A DNA stretch of 64,000 nucleotides from a virus. Every line of letters begins with the position of its first letter. The first letter of the stretch is position 1. The translations under genes and the position numbers were made by a program. Below are positions 1 to 8,524 of this stretch, piece by piece. The notes below the pieces were generated by a model. That model was not told the origin of the DNA. It saw nothing but the letters and a program-made list of their open reading frames with translations, and searched no databases. The DNA lies in IMG/VR virus record IMGVR_UViG_3300047564_006189, positions 1 to 64,000 of that record; one strand, written 5' to 3'.

Positions 1-1786
1 CGTTAACACCTATCAGAATGCCATCAGTTGCGTTTCCATTATCTCTGGAATATAATAATGTGTTAGCAGTAAATGTTTGGAAATTTACCCAAAATTCGAT
101 GGTGAAATCGGCTCTTCCATAATCAAATGTTTTATAATTTGACTGAAATTGATTGTTTAAAACTGTTACATAACTGCTGCCTTGACCATTTAGGTATATG
201 CTTGATGTGCCATTCTTTTTGACTGATGTTACAATTCCACCGGCGTTTGTGGTAGTTGCCTCTAAATAAACAGGATACATGCCGCCAGTTTTGTCAGTAA
301 CTGACAAATTATTGAATTTTAACAAAAGGCTCGTTCCGGTTAGTGCAGAAAGTGGGGAATTTGGTGGGGTGAAATCCCCATTATAAACTGCGGTCCCCTT
401 AACAATACGAAAATCTGAAATGTAACCTTGATATGGCGCGAGGGCAGCATTATCTCTTCGACCTATAAAATACTCAGTTGTTGTGGAGGCAAAATTGATG
501 CTGTGGCTTGTAGTTGTTGTGGCTTTACCATTTACATAAATTTTAAAGACATTGCTACTTCTAACCCATGCAACATGTGACCAGTGGAAGTTTTCTACAT
601 TCTGCGATGAAGTTCGTTTTGCGGTACCATCCCACAAAGCTGGTTTAGCGGCATCTAGCAAAAAACCAATTTGCGGAACACTATTATATGAATTAAAAAG
701 AACATTTTCGCCAGAAAGGAACGGATAAACCCAACACTCAACAGTAAAATCTCCGGTTCCAAAAACAAATGCGTCGTTTGGCTGGAGTCTTAATGCTTGT
801 GGGTTACCAGAAAAGGTTCGAAAATAGGCAGAACCAACTGTTGATGAAGTTTGTACTGGCACTCCAAACGGACTAAATCTGGCTGCTTGCGCACCAGAGA
901 CTTGTAATTTGTAGTTATTTGGACTGCTATCTTTAAGGACACCATCTTGGAAAACAAGTAACTGAGTTCCAGAAATTGCGGTCAGTGCTGTAGTTGAAGG
1001 TGTAAAATTCGTATCATAAACAACTGAATTACAAATTCTAAGATTTGATATATAGCCTGGAGAAAACCGTCTAGTTCTACCAGTATTATTTCCGATATAC
1101 AAAACTGAAGATGCATTAGTTGTTGTGGCGGAAGCCGCAGATTTACTTGTGGTGGAATCTAAAACACCGTCAATATAAATTTTAGCATTATCAGTTGCTG
1201 TTGTCTGATCATAAGTAACAGCAATATGCGTCCATCTTAATGGGATGTCAGAAATAGATTGAGCCGTGCAAACTGTCGCCCCACCATTGCCGATAGTTAA
1301 TTTTAATTTATTCGCTAAGATTGACAGAGTAATCCCAAGTCCAGTGTCTGAGTTATTTTTATCATCAAGAATTACTTGTGCCGTGGATGCGTTTGCTCCT
1401 CTAACTAGTGGGAATATCCAGCCCTCAATTGTGAATTTAGCGGTTGGTGTGTGGAGGAATGTAAATCCAGACGAAGTTGTAAAAGGCGACACATAATCTG
1501 CTGCCTCTTCAAAATATTCCGACCAAAGACCAACTTGTCCATATGGATTAAATGAAGTCTGTACCACACGGCGTACTCCGCCAACGCTGTTAGTAACTGT
1601 GAAATTATTATCAGACGAATCAAAAAAGATTCTACTATCTGCAGTGCTTGAAAATGTTTCACCATCCAAAAATAGAGACAAATAAGCAGAATTAGATAAA
1701 ATTTCTGAAGTCACTGGGGCTTGCGCTTGACTTGACAATATCAAGATTCTTCCTGCGGCGGCCACTGTTAGTTGTAATGCAAGCAT
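1..1786 (-). CDS. LamG-like tail/adhesin protein, 3' end outside window
   Basis: Partial gene; the reading frame stays open from an ATG at 1786 to the window edge, so the C-terminus is missing. The protein starts MLALQLTVAAAG and then holds at least three successive concanavalin A/LamG-type modules, recognisable by repeated 'FTIEGWIFP', 'WTHIAVTYD', 'KIYIDG' and 'GYISNLRI' segments. LamG folds usually bind carbohydrate or protein ligands, so a receptor-binding virion role is inferred. It is the last gene seen of the tail-fibre block and has an AAAAGGG ribosome site. A late-promoter-like box lies just upstream. The family assignment is firm; the exact role is not. Confidence 0.8.
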   Translation of the reverse strand, partial: MLALQLTVAAAGRILILSSQAQAPVTSEILSNSAYLSLFLDGETFSSTADSRIFFDSSDNNFTVTNSVGGVRRVVQTSFNPYGQVGLWSEYFEEAADYVSPFTTSSGFTFLHTPTAKFTIEGWIFPLVRGANASTAQVILDDKNNSDTGLGITLSILANKLKLTIGNGGATVCTAQSISDIPLRWTHIAVTYDQTTATDNAKIYIDGVLDSTTSKSAASATTTNASSVLYIGNNTGRTRRFSPGYISNLRICNSVVYDTNFTPSTTALTAISGTQLLVFQDGVLKDSSPNNYKLQVSGAQAARFSPFGVPVQTSSTVGSAYFRTFSGNPQALRLQPNDAFVFGTGDFTVECWVYPFLSGENVLFNSYNSVPQIGFLLDAAKPALWDGTAKRTSSQNVENFHWSHVAWVRSSNVFKIYVNGKATTTTSHSINFASTTTEYFIGRRDNAALAPYQGYISDFRIVKGTAVYNGDFTPPNSPLSALTGTSLLLKFNNLSVTDKTGGMYPVYLEATTTNAGGIVTSVKKNGTSSIYLNGQGSSYVTVLNNQFQSNYKTFDYGRADFTIEFWVNFQTFTANTLLYSRDNGNATDGILIGVN

Positions 1787-1814
1787 TTTTAATCCCTTTT
1801 AGTGTTGTTTTAAT

Positions 1815-1822
1815 TATTTATC
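1815..1822 (-). promoter_or_regulatory. Late-promoter-like box (GATAAATA)
   Basis: The minus strand reads GATAAATA about 30 nt before the ATG at 1786. It differs by one base from the T4 late -10 box TATAAATA. It overlaps the end of the upstream gene, so the LamG gene could be transcribed on its own late in infection. Confidence 0.4.
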
Positions 1823-2627
1823 AAGCATAATTCTGGCCGGAAATAAAACCGAACCAAGAAGTACCACTGTTATAAGTAACTAAAGTAACAACATCTACTC
1901 TGGTAGCAGTTGTTGATAGAGTCGGCGCGGCCGCATTTGCCCATTTAACTGCATTAGGCCAAGTTATAGTCTTACTGCCGCCACCAGCTTGCTCAATAAA
2001 CATGTTCAGGGAAGCAACTTTTGGTGCTGACGGAACATTACTAAATGTTAGTGTGTTAATACTTGAACTAAGTGTTAAAAGCACCATTGAGCCTGATGAA
2101 ACATCAATGTTTGTTGTTGAGGCCCCAGTCACAGAGAAATATGATTCAGTGTATGATTTCAACTCTGCTGGACCAGTTAACACCAAGTTAGTAACTGTTG
2201 TGGTACCGGTTACAGTATCACCAGTTTTTAACATATATGTGTCAGCTAATGAGGGGATATCAGCTGCGGTTAATGTTGTTGCTGAGGTTACTCGACCTTT
2301 AGCATCAACCGTAACTTTTGTATATGTTCCAGCAGCTACTCCAGAATTATTAAGTGATAATGTTAAGGAGCCAGTTGTTGTAATTGGGCCACCACTTACA
2401 GTAATATCTGTTGATGTAGCATTAACTGAAGTTACAGTGCCTGATCCACCACCGCCACCACCAGCTACTTCTACCCAGGCAGAACCATTATAAACAACAA
2501 TAGCCTGACTATCTGATCTGTAAAATAATTCACCAACATTAGGATTTGATGGATTTGATGTTCCTGAAGCTAAAACCAAATTTGTAGCGGTGGAGCCTTC
2601 CACCAGATTAAGGCCGTCGAGTAACAT
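1821..2627 (-). CDS. Tail fibre-like protein, short paralog of the 1514-aa fibre
   Basis: A 268-residue protein. Its first ~50 residues (MLLDGLNLVEGSTATNLVLA, GELFYRSD, VYNGSAW) closely match the N-terminus of the 1514-residue fibre upstream. A glycine-rich linker follows, then one 'GTYTKVTVDAKGRVT' repeat that is also found many times in the long fibre. The C-terminal ~110 residues are Ser/Thr-rich and end in FISGQNYA. The shared N-terminus suggests both attach to the same virion site, or that one arose by duplication and loss. No catalytic motif is visible. Confidence 0.75.
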   Translation of the reverse strand: MLLDGLNLVEGSTATNLVLASGTSNPSNPNVGELFYRSDSQAIVVYNGSAWVEVAGGGGGGSGTVTSVNATSTDITVSGGPITTTGSLTLSLNNSGVAAGTYTKVTVDAKGRVTSATTLTAADIPSLADTYMLKTGDTVTGTTTVTNLVLTGPAELKSYTESYFSVTGASTTNIDVSSGSMVLLTLSSSINTLTFSNVPSAPKVASLNMFIEQAGGGSKTITWPNAVKWANAAAPTLSTTATRVDVVTLVTYNSGTSWFGFISGQNYA

Positions 2628-2669
2628 AATTAGATTCCCCTAAGATTGTATTAGGTAAAAGGTACTTGT

Positions 2670-2678
2670 TATTTATTA
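2670..2678 (-). promoter_or_regulatory. Late-promoter-like box (TAATAAATA)
   Basis: Minus-strand TAATAAATA stands about 43 nt before the ATG at 2627, downstream of the terminator of the preceding fibre gene. The same variant box precedes the genes at 7311 and 48615. Confidence 0.45.
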
Positions 2679-2710
2679 GAACGAAAAAATAATGCGTAAA
2701 ATAAGATAAA

Positions 2711-2743
2711 ATGACGGTCTGAATTTTTCATTCAGACCGTCAT
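2711..2743 (-). terminator. Rho-independent terminator after the long fibre gene
   Basis: A perfect 14-bp inverted repeat (ATGACGGTCTGAAT / ATTCAGACCGTCAT) with a 5-nt loop is followed on the minus strand by TTTTATCTTATTTT. It sits 24 nt after the stop of the 1514-residue fibre gene. Confidence 0.85.
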
Positions 2744-2766
2744 TCCCATTTCTGCTTCTTTAATTA

Positions 2767-5700
2767 TTATTCTTTATTATCAATCTTAGCCTTAAGAATT
2801 TCAATCTCCGTAGATAGCTCTTTAACTGCTTTAAATAACACCGCAATTAAATCCTGAGAATTGAATTTCAACAGATTTGCATCTGAGGCATCAATAATTG
2901 TTGCATCGCCTTGGAGCGGTAATAGCTCTTGAGCGGAGAAGCCGAGAATCTTACGACCAACTGCCTCTTCTGAGTCACGTGATTTCTTAAAGCGATAAGA
3001 AATCGGATTCACTGAATTGACGAAGCCAAGACCAAGCGTTACAGGTGCAATTTCTGTCTTATCACGGATGTCTGATGGGACAGTGATTGCGACTTTGGCA
3101 GTGATGTTGGTGGTGCTGTTGTTACCGATTACACCTTGATTGCTTTCGGTTGTAATATTCAACAATGCATCTGCACCAGAAAGATAACCTATGCCGAAGT
3201 TATTGGTTCCGGATGAGTAATACAGGGCATCTTGACCAATTGCTACATTCCATGACCCAGAAGCATTAGCATATAATGAACCACGACCAATACTAACATT
3301 TTGTTCGCCAGTTAGATTGTTGTATTGTGAAGCATAACCTACGGCTACGCTGCTATGGCCAGTCGTGTTTTTATTCATGGCATCTGTGCCAAGAACAGTG
3401 AGTCTATAACCAGAGGTGTTAGTTTGAAGACTTCTAGTGCCAACTGCTACGTTATGATAACCGATAGTATTAGCAAGCAACGCTGCAAAACCGAGTGCAC
3501 TATTTTCATAACCTGAAGTGTTAGCATATAACGCGCTTCGGCCGATTGCACTGTTATATGAACCTCCAGTGTTAGCGTACATTGACAGATGGCCTATAGC
3601 TACGTTATTTGAGCCGGTTGTATTGGCCTGCATTGCATTTGCGCCAACCGCAGTGTTTGCCCAACCAGCTTTATTAAGCAGCAGAGTAAATGGTCCGACT
3701 GCTACGTTATTGGTGCCGGAGGTGTTAGATTTCAGCGAGTCATAACCAACAGCAGTATTATACGTGCCAGTGGTATTTGCCATTAAAACTGCACGACCTA
3801 CAGCAACGTTACCAATACCGGTTGTATTAGCTGCTAAAGCTGAAGTACCGAGAGCAATATTATCTTGGCCGCCTACGCCTCTGCCAACAGTGACTCCATT
3901 AATTAACGCATCACCACCATAAACGTCAAGCCTAGCATTAACTGTACTAGTTCCAATACCAACATTACTATTTGTTTCTATTGTTAAAGCGACACCAGTT
4001 GTTGAATCACCCCACGTGTTAGTTGCAAATCTTAGTGGTCGAACTGTACCTGTTCCGCCACGATAAGGAGAAAACATCCACGTGTCTTCCAAATTTCTTA
4101 AACCAAAACCAGAAGCATTAGCACCGCCGTTGTCTGAATACGCAACAATAAATGTTGATGATGATTTATTTGCTGATATTCTTGATGTACCTGTCATTTC
4201 TAAGTTATACTGTGGGCCATGACCGAATGTAAATGATGCTATTCCTGGTGATGGATTAGACCCGTACCCTACTGAAATTGCAGACATGGTGGCAGTGCCA
4301 ATCACATGTAATCTTTGCGTAGGTGCTGTGGTGCCGATGCCAACGAAGCCCGAAGAATCAATTCGCATTCTTTCACCACCATTAGTTGAGAAACCTAATG
4401 TTGTTGTGGTTGGTTTGAAGATACCAGTTGCAAAATCATCAAGGAACGACAATGATGGTGAAGATGTACTGCCACTTCCTATTCTTAGAGCTGTAGTTGT
4501 TGCAGTTCCCGCAACAGTTAATCTGTTACCACCATGGGCTGTAGTACCAACCATCATGTTACCATCTGTAACGGCCATATGCAACGTTGCAGAGGATGAG
4601 CCATAAAGCATCAACCATGCTTCTGAGCCATCATTTGGTGTAGGGAAATAACCAAGATGGAATTCATTGCCCTTTCCGAAATCCGTGCCGTTTTTAAGAA
4701 CAAGATGACCAGAGGAAGTAGTCCAGGCATTTGGCAAATAAATTTGGCCAGACGATGAAACAGAAAGAGTTGTCGCAGCAAAAACTGAAGTTGCGCTGAC
4801 ATGGCCACCTACATGGAGTTTTGCTGAAGGCGATGATGTACCAACACCAACATTACCAGAAGAATCAATTCGCATTGCTTCATTGACACCAATACCAAAT
4901 AGTAATGGTGTTGCACCTGAGACGGCGATTGTGTTTTGATTAAAACCAAGATATGAAGCTGTTGCTGTTGACTTGACTGCAAATAAGTAATCCACGCCCT
5001 GTGTCGCAATCCCACCAGGCGATGCACCATAAACCATAAGGCGATGGCCTAATGAATTAGTTGAGGTGCCGATTGCAACATTACCGGCAGAATCAATTCG
5101 CATTGATTCAACGCCGCCTTCTACGAAGGCAAGTGTATCTGCAGCAGGATTGTAGATACCAGTATTAGTATCTGCTGAGAACGAGATTGACGGTGAAGAT
5201 GTGGTTCCTGCACCAGCATGGAAGTTAGTACCAGTTAAGGTCCCAGTCACAGTATCACCAGCTTTTAACACATATGTGCTTGCTAATGAAGGAATATCAC
5301 CAGCGGTTATTGAAGTGGCTGTGGTAACACGGCCTTTGGCGTCAACTGTAACTTTTGTATAAGACCCAGCAACTACGCCAGAGTTAGCCAACGTTAATGC
5401 AATTGAAGTTGACCCAGAACCTGTGGCATCACCGCTTACGGAAATTGATTCATTTCCTGTCAAATACGTGCTGGTATCAAGCGACCAAGAATCGACGCCG
5501 GTTTTCTTAAGAAGACCAGAAGTACCAGCCAGACCAGCAATTGCGGTAAGATCGGCATCTAACGGTTGGTATGTACTTGAAAGTGATGGGATGTCACCAG
5601 CAGATAATGCGCCGCCAGAAACCACTCGACCATATGCATCTGTGGTGACTTTTGCATATGTGCCGGCAGTTCCAGTTGTAGCTAAATCAATGCTATCGGC

Positions 5701-7311
5701 ATTAACAATAACTCTATCAGCTGAAGCAGAAACAACATTCACGGTGTTTCCAGTTTTTGTTAAACCTGCACCAGCTGTGACTTGACCTAAGCCGTTGAAT
5801 TGAACAAATGTTAAAGTTGTGATGCCGAGTGAAATTGGGTTATTTGTGCTTAGTACCCACCCAGAATCGGCATTTGTGGTGCCTTCTTCTACGAAAGCGT
5901 ACATGCCAGAAGTAACTTCTCCATCTGGTGTATTATCTGCATCGCTTGCTCTAGACCAAGAACCTGCAGCCACGACATAAATTCCATTGTCGGCAGCTAC
6001 AGTCTGATCTTTAACTAAAACGCGATTACCAGCAACTACAGCAACGCCATCAATTGTTTGGGTTCCAGATAATGTGATATTGCCTGTGGTGGCAACTCGA
6101 ACTGATGCCTTCATATCAAGGCCAGTTATTGTGTTATCAACATAATCCTTAGTTGCGGCATGGCTGCCTGAAACAGGTGTTCCAACCGTTACTGGGCTAT
6201 TGAATGTCCAGGTACCAGAAATTGTTTCAGATGAACCAACACGAGCTAATAAGGCACCATCAGTTATTTGTGTTTCAGCTATTGTCAATGAGGCTTGGTG
6301 TTGTGTAACGTTAGAAGAAGCAACGATAGAATCACTCAACGTCCCTGAAGTTATTTGAGATGCCGCAATTGCAATATTTGTGGCTGTGGCGCTAGTCAAA
6401 CGGCCTTTCGCATCAACAGTTACAGTTGGTACGGCTGAGGCAGTGCCATATGTGCCAGCCGCTACACCTGAATTAGCTAAGGTTAATGAAATTGATGTTG
6501 AACCGGAACCGGTCGCATCGCCTGATAAAGAAATTGTTTCATTCCCAGTTAAGTAGGTTCCAGCTAATGAGGGGATATCACCAGCATCTAATGTAGTAGC
6601 TGTGGTAACACGACCCTTTTCATCAACAGTAACTTTTGTGTATGTGCCAGCTACTACACCAGAAGTAGCCAAAGTCAATGTTGCAGTATCACCACCAACT
6701 ATGGTTCCGGTAACATCACCTTCAACATCTGCTGTGAATAAGCCAGATGGAATTGAACCTGCGCCAGTTACTTGAATCCAATTGCCGCCGCTGTAAACGT
6801 GCAAGCCTTCCGCGGAATCTCCAGTGCCATCAGCGTAGAATGCATTACCTTCTACGGCAGACACATCACCAGTAGATGTTCCAACGTACACCGTCGCTGT
6901 TGTTACCACGCCCCATGAGACATTGGTACCATCAGTTTTAAGGAATTTTTGTGAGTTTGCCGTTTGTGCAGGCAGAAGATTGTTGATAGCGGTTGCTGTG
7001 GTTGTTGCACCAGTACCGCCTTTGCTTATTGGGATTGTGTTAAGTGACAGCGTAATTGTACCACTTGAGGTCACTGGGCTGCCGCTAACAGCTAAATCTG
7101 AAGATGAAATTCCTAGCGATGTGACTGTTCCAAGTCCACCAACTGAAGAAACGTTTGTCCAAGTTGAGCCATTGTAGATGCTAAGTTGAGACAAATCTGA
7201 TCTATAAAAAAGTTCTCCAAGATCTGCACTGCTTGGGAAACTTGAACCAGAGGCAATTACCAAATTACTTGCAGTGGAACCCTCTACTAGGATTAGGCCG
7301 TCGAGCAGCAT
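2767..7311 (-). CDS. Long tail fibre with C-terminal peptidase S74 chaperone
   Basis: A 1514-residue virion fibre. The N-terminus (MLLDGLILVEGSTASNLVIA, GELFYRSD) is shared with the neighbour at 1821. The first half has repeated 'TYTKVTVDAKGRVT...GDIPSLA' units. Later come several 'FVGIGTTAP' style units and then a run of 'AVGxxALxANTTGxxN' repeats like YadA/trimeric adhesin heads (about 1130-1390). The last ~110 residues begin SDIRDKTEIAPV and include 'SYRFKKS' and 'LGFSAQELLP', which match the intramolecular chaperone of endosialidase (peptidase S74). That domain trims itself off after trimer folding, normally just before the Ser-Asp. Host recognition is the likely role. A terminator follows. 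Confidence 0.9.
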   Translation of the reverse strand: MLLDGLILVEGSTASNLVIASGSSFPSSADLGELFYRSDLSQLSIYNGSTWTNVSSVGGLGTVTSLGISSSDLAVSGSPVTSSGTITLSLNTIPISKGGTGATTTATAINNLLPAQTANSQKFLKTDGTNVSWGVVTTATVYVGTSTGDVSAVEGNAFYADGTGDSAEGLHVYSGGNWIQVTGAGSIPSGLFTADVEGDVTGTIVGGDTATLTLATSGVVAGTYTKVTVDEKGRVTTATTLDAGDIPSLAGTYLTGNETISLSGDATGSGSTSISLTLANSGVAAGTYGTASAVPTVTVDAKGRLTSATATNIAIAASQITSGTLSDSIVASSNVTQHQASLTIAETQITDGALLARVGSSETISGTWTFNSPVTVGTPVSGSHAATKDYVDNTITGLDMKASVRVATTGNITLSGTQTIDGVAVVAGNRVLVKDQTVAADNGIYVVAAGSWSRASDADNTPDGEVTSGMYAFVEEGTTNADSGWVLSTNNPISLGITTLTFVQFNGLGQVTAGAGLTKTGNTVNVVSASADRVIVNADSIDLATTGTAGTYAKVTTDAYGRVVSGGALSAGDIPSLSSTYQPLDADLTAIAGLAGTSGLLKKTGVDSWSLDTSTYLTGNESISVSGDATGSGSTSIALTLANSGVVAGSYTKVTVDAKGRVTTATSITAGDIPSLASTYVLKAGDTVTGTLTGTNFHAGAGTTSSPSISFSADTNTGIYNPAADTLAFVEGGVESMRIDSAGNVAIGTSTNSLGHRLMVYGASPGGIATQGVDYLFAVKSTATASYLGFNQNTIAVSGATPLLFGIGVNEAMRIDSSGNVGVGTSSPSAKLHVGGHVSATSVFAATTLSVSSSGQIYLPNAWTTSSGHLVLKNGTDFGKGNEFHLGYFPTPNDGSEAWLMLYGSSSATLHMAVTDGNMMVGTTAHGGNRLTVAGTATTTALRIGSGSTSSPSLSFLDDFATGIFKPTTTTLGFSTNGGERMRIDSSGFVGIGTTAPTQRLHVIGTATMSAISVGYGSNPSPGIASFTFGHGPQYNLEMTGTSRISANKSSSTFIVAYSDNGGANASGFGLRNLEDTWMFSPYRGGTGTVRPLRFATNTWGDSTTGVALTIETNSNVGIGTSTVNARLDVYGGDALINGVTVGRGVGGQDNIALGTSALAANTTGIGNVAVGRAVLMANTTGTYNTAVGYDSLKSNTSGTNNVAVGPFTLLLNKAGWANTAVGANAMQANTTGSNNVAIGHLSMYANTGGSYNSAIGRSALYANTSGYENSALGFAALLANTIGYHNVAVGTRSLQTNTSGYRLTVLGTDAMNKNTTGHSSVAVGYASQYNNLTGEQNVSIGRGSLYANASGSWNVAIGQDALYYSSGTNNFGIGYLSGADALLNITTESNQGVIGNNSTTNITAKVAITVPSDIRDKTEIAPVTLGLGFVNSVNPISYRFKKSRDSEEAVGRKILGFSAQELLPLQGDATIIDASDANLLKFNSQDLIAVLFKAVKELSTEIEILKAKIDNKE

Positions 7312-7352
7312 AAGTGAACCCCCAATAATATTAAGAAATAAAATATACGATT

Positions 7353-7361
7353 TATTTATTA
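7353..7361 (-). promoter_or_regulatory. Late-promoter-like box (TAATAAATA)
   Basis: Minus-strand TAATAAATA lies 42 nt before the ATG at 7311, a spacing similar to the box before the paralogous fibre gene at 2627. Confidence 0.45.
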
Positions 7362-7446
7362 ATACGTGTGGGATTTAGCGGAGAATCATCGAGCTTGCGC
7401 AAAATAGCCGTATACACAGTTCAAATATTGATTATGACCAAATTAT

Positions 7447-8013
7447 TTAAAATGTAAATGTCGTCGGAATTGAAAATCTCAGATTGTATATTCTCAATAA
7501 TTGTCCAGTCGTAACATTTACGTTTGCGATTTCCAAATCTGCACCTGAACCAACCACACCAACGCTACCAACTATTTGGTGAAATAGTGGGGCAGAATTA
7601 TAATAATCGACATTGCTATTAGGTGGTATTATGGTTGATAGAAGCAAAAACCAGGTAGCAGTGCCCGACGACGTAGCAGGTTTATATGCACTAGTCAGAA
7701 CTGATGGGGAAGCATAAAATGATGCGGAAGACGCAGTAGTGAATTCTGCGCCTTCAAAGGCACATAAAACTGTTGAAGTATAAGAAGAAAATGAGGTGAC
7801 CGTGGAAATAACAGCTGGAGGCGTACCTTGCATAACTATTAATCTGCCCGCTGGGTACGGCGTCGATGTCACTGGTTTATATCTTTCTGGTAATAGCGGT
7901 TGGGTGACAGCACCATTTGACACAAATCCTGAATCGCCAACTTCAAATATTCTTTTGGCTGCAGAAGTGTTATTGCCTGCTGCGAAATCAGGGCTTAGAT
8001 AAATTGTCCCCAT
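7447..8013 (-). CDS. Tail-associated structural protein, member of a four-gene family
   Basis: A 188-residue protein rich in Ser, Thr and Ala. I do not recognise a named family. Its middle 'SSGTATWFLLLS' and its end 'VTTGQLLRIYNLRF' recur in altered form in the genes at 8022, 13113 and 14040, so the four look like diverged copies. Its place between the long fibre and the 1528-residue LamG protein suggests a fibre or baseplate-decoration role. Confidence 0.6.
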   Translation of the reverse strand: MGTIYLSPDFAAGNNTSAAKRIFEVGDSGFVSNGAVTQPLLPERYKPVTSTPYPAGRLIVMQGTPPAVISTVTSFSSYTSTVLCAFEGAEFTTASSASFYASPSVLTSAYKPATSSGTATWFLLLSTIIPPNSNVDYYNSAPLFHQIVGSVGVVGSGADLEIANVNVTTGQLLRIYNLRFSIPTTFTF

Positions 8014-8021
8014 TATTCACC

Positions 8022-8483
8022 TCAAATTATAGTTATTCCTGCATCGACAAATGTTATTGCTGACGCAGTTGTGAAATTAAGTGAAGAAAAACGAATCACA
8101 CCGCTATTTGCGGTAGTTGTAACATCTCCAATAATGAAACGTGTAGAAGGGATTGTGGCCGAACCTAATTGTCCACTTGATGCACCAGTGCTAATCGTCG
8201 AATTCCATAAAATACACCAAGCTGCAGTGCCAGCTCGCAGCGGGATAGCCGCAGTGGGAGGCGTAGAGGCATATACTGTTAGACTGTTTTGTAAACTCCA
8301 GACTATCCCGCTACTGTGCCAAAGACAATTTGCCGCACTCTGGTTGTACGATGCCCAGCTGTTGAGTATAGTTTGCGGAGTTGGTTGTACTCCAGAATAT
8401 ACTGTGATAGAGCCACCCAAACCCTGCCGGATACCTCTTTCTGCAAAAACCCTTTTGATATTTGGATGATAAAGAAGAGCCAT
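8022..8483 (-). CDS. Tail-associated structural protein, member of a four-gene family
   Basis: A 153-residue protein that starts MALLYHPNIKRVFAERG. The central 'RAGTAAWCILWNS' matches the W-containing motif of the neighbours at 7447, 13113 and 14040. It is followed after 8 nt by the gene at 7447, so the two probably share a transcript. No enzymatic motif is seen. A virion role is inferred from location and composition. Confidence 0.6.
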   Translation of the reverse strand: MALLYHPNIKRVFAERGIRQGLGGSITVYSGVQPTPQTILNSWASYNQSAANCLWHSSGIVWSLQNSLTVYASTPPTAAIPLRAGTAAWCILWNSTISTGASSGQLGSATIPSTRFIIGDVTTTANSGVIRFSSLNFTTASAITFVDAGITII

Positions 8484-8515
8484 TGTTGATTTAATCCTTT
8501 AATTTATAGATTCTT

Positions 8516-8524
8516 TATTTATTC
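8516..8524 (-). promoter_or_regulatory. Late-promoter-like box (GAATAAATA)
   Basis: Minus-strand GAATAAATA overlaps the last codons of the 1528-residue gene and lies about 33 nt before the ATG at 8483. It is weaker than the consensus TATAAATA. Confidence 0.3.

Noticed and set aside
2002-2493. 163-codon plus-strand frame in the fibre gene
   Set aside because: Antisense to a clear fibre repeat protein; its Val/Pro/Thr-rich composition reflects the complementary codons.
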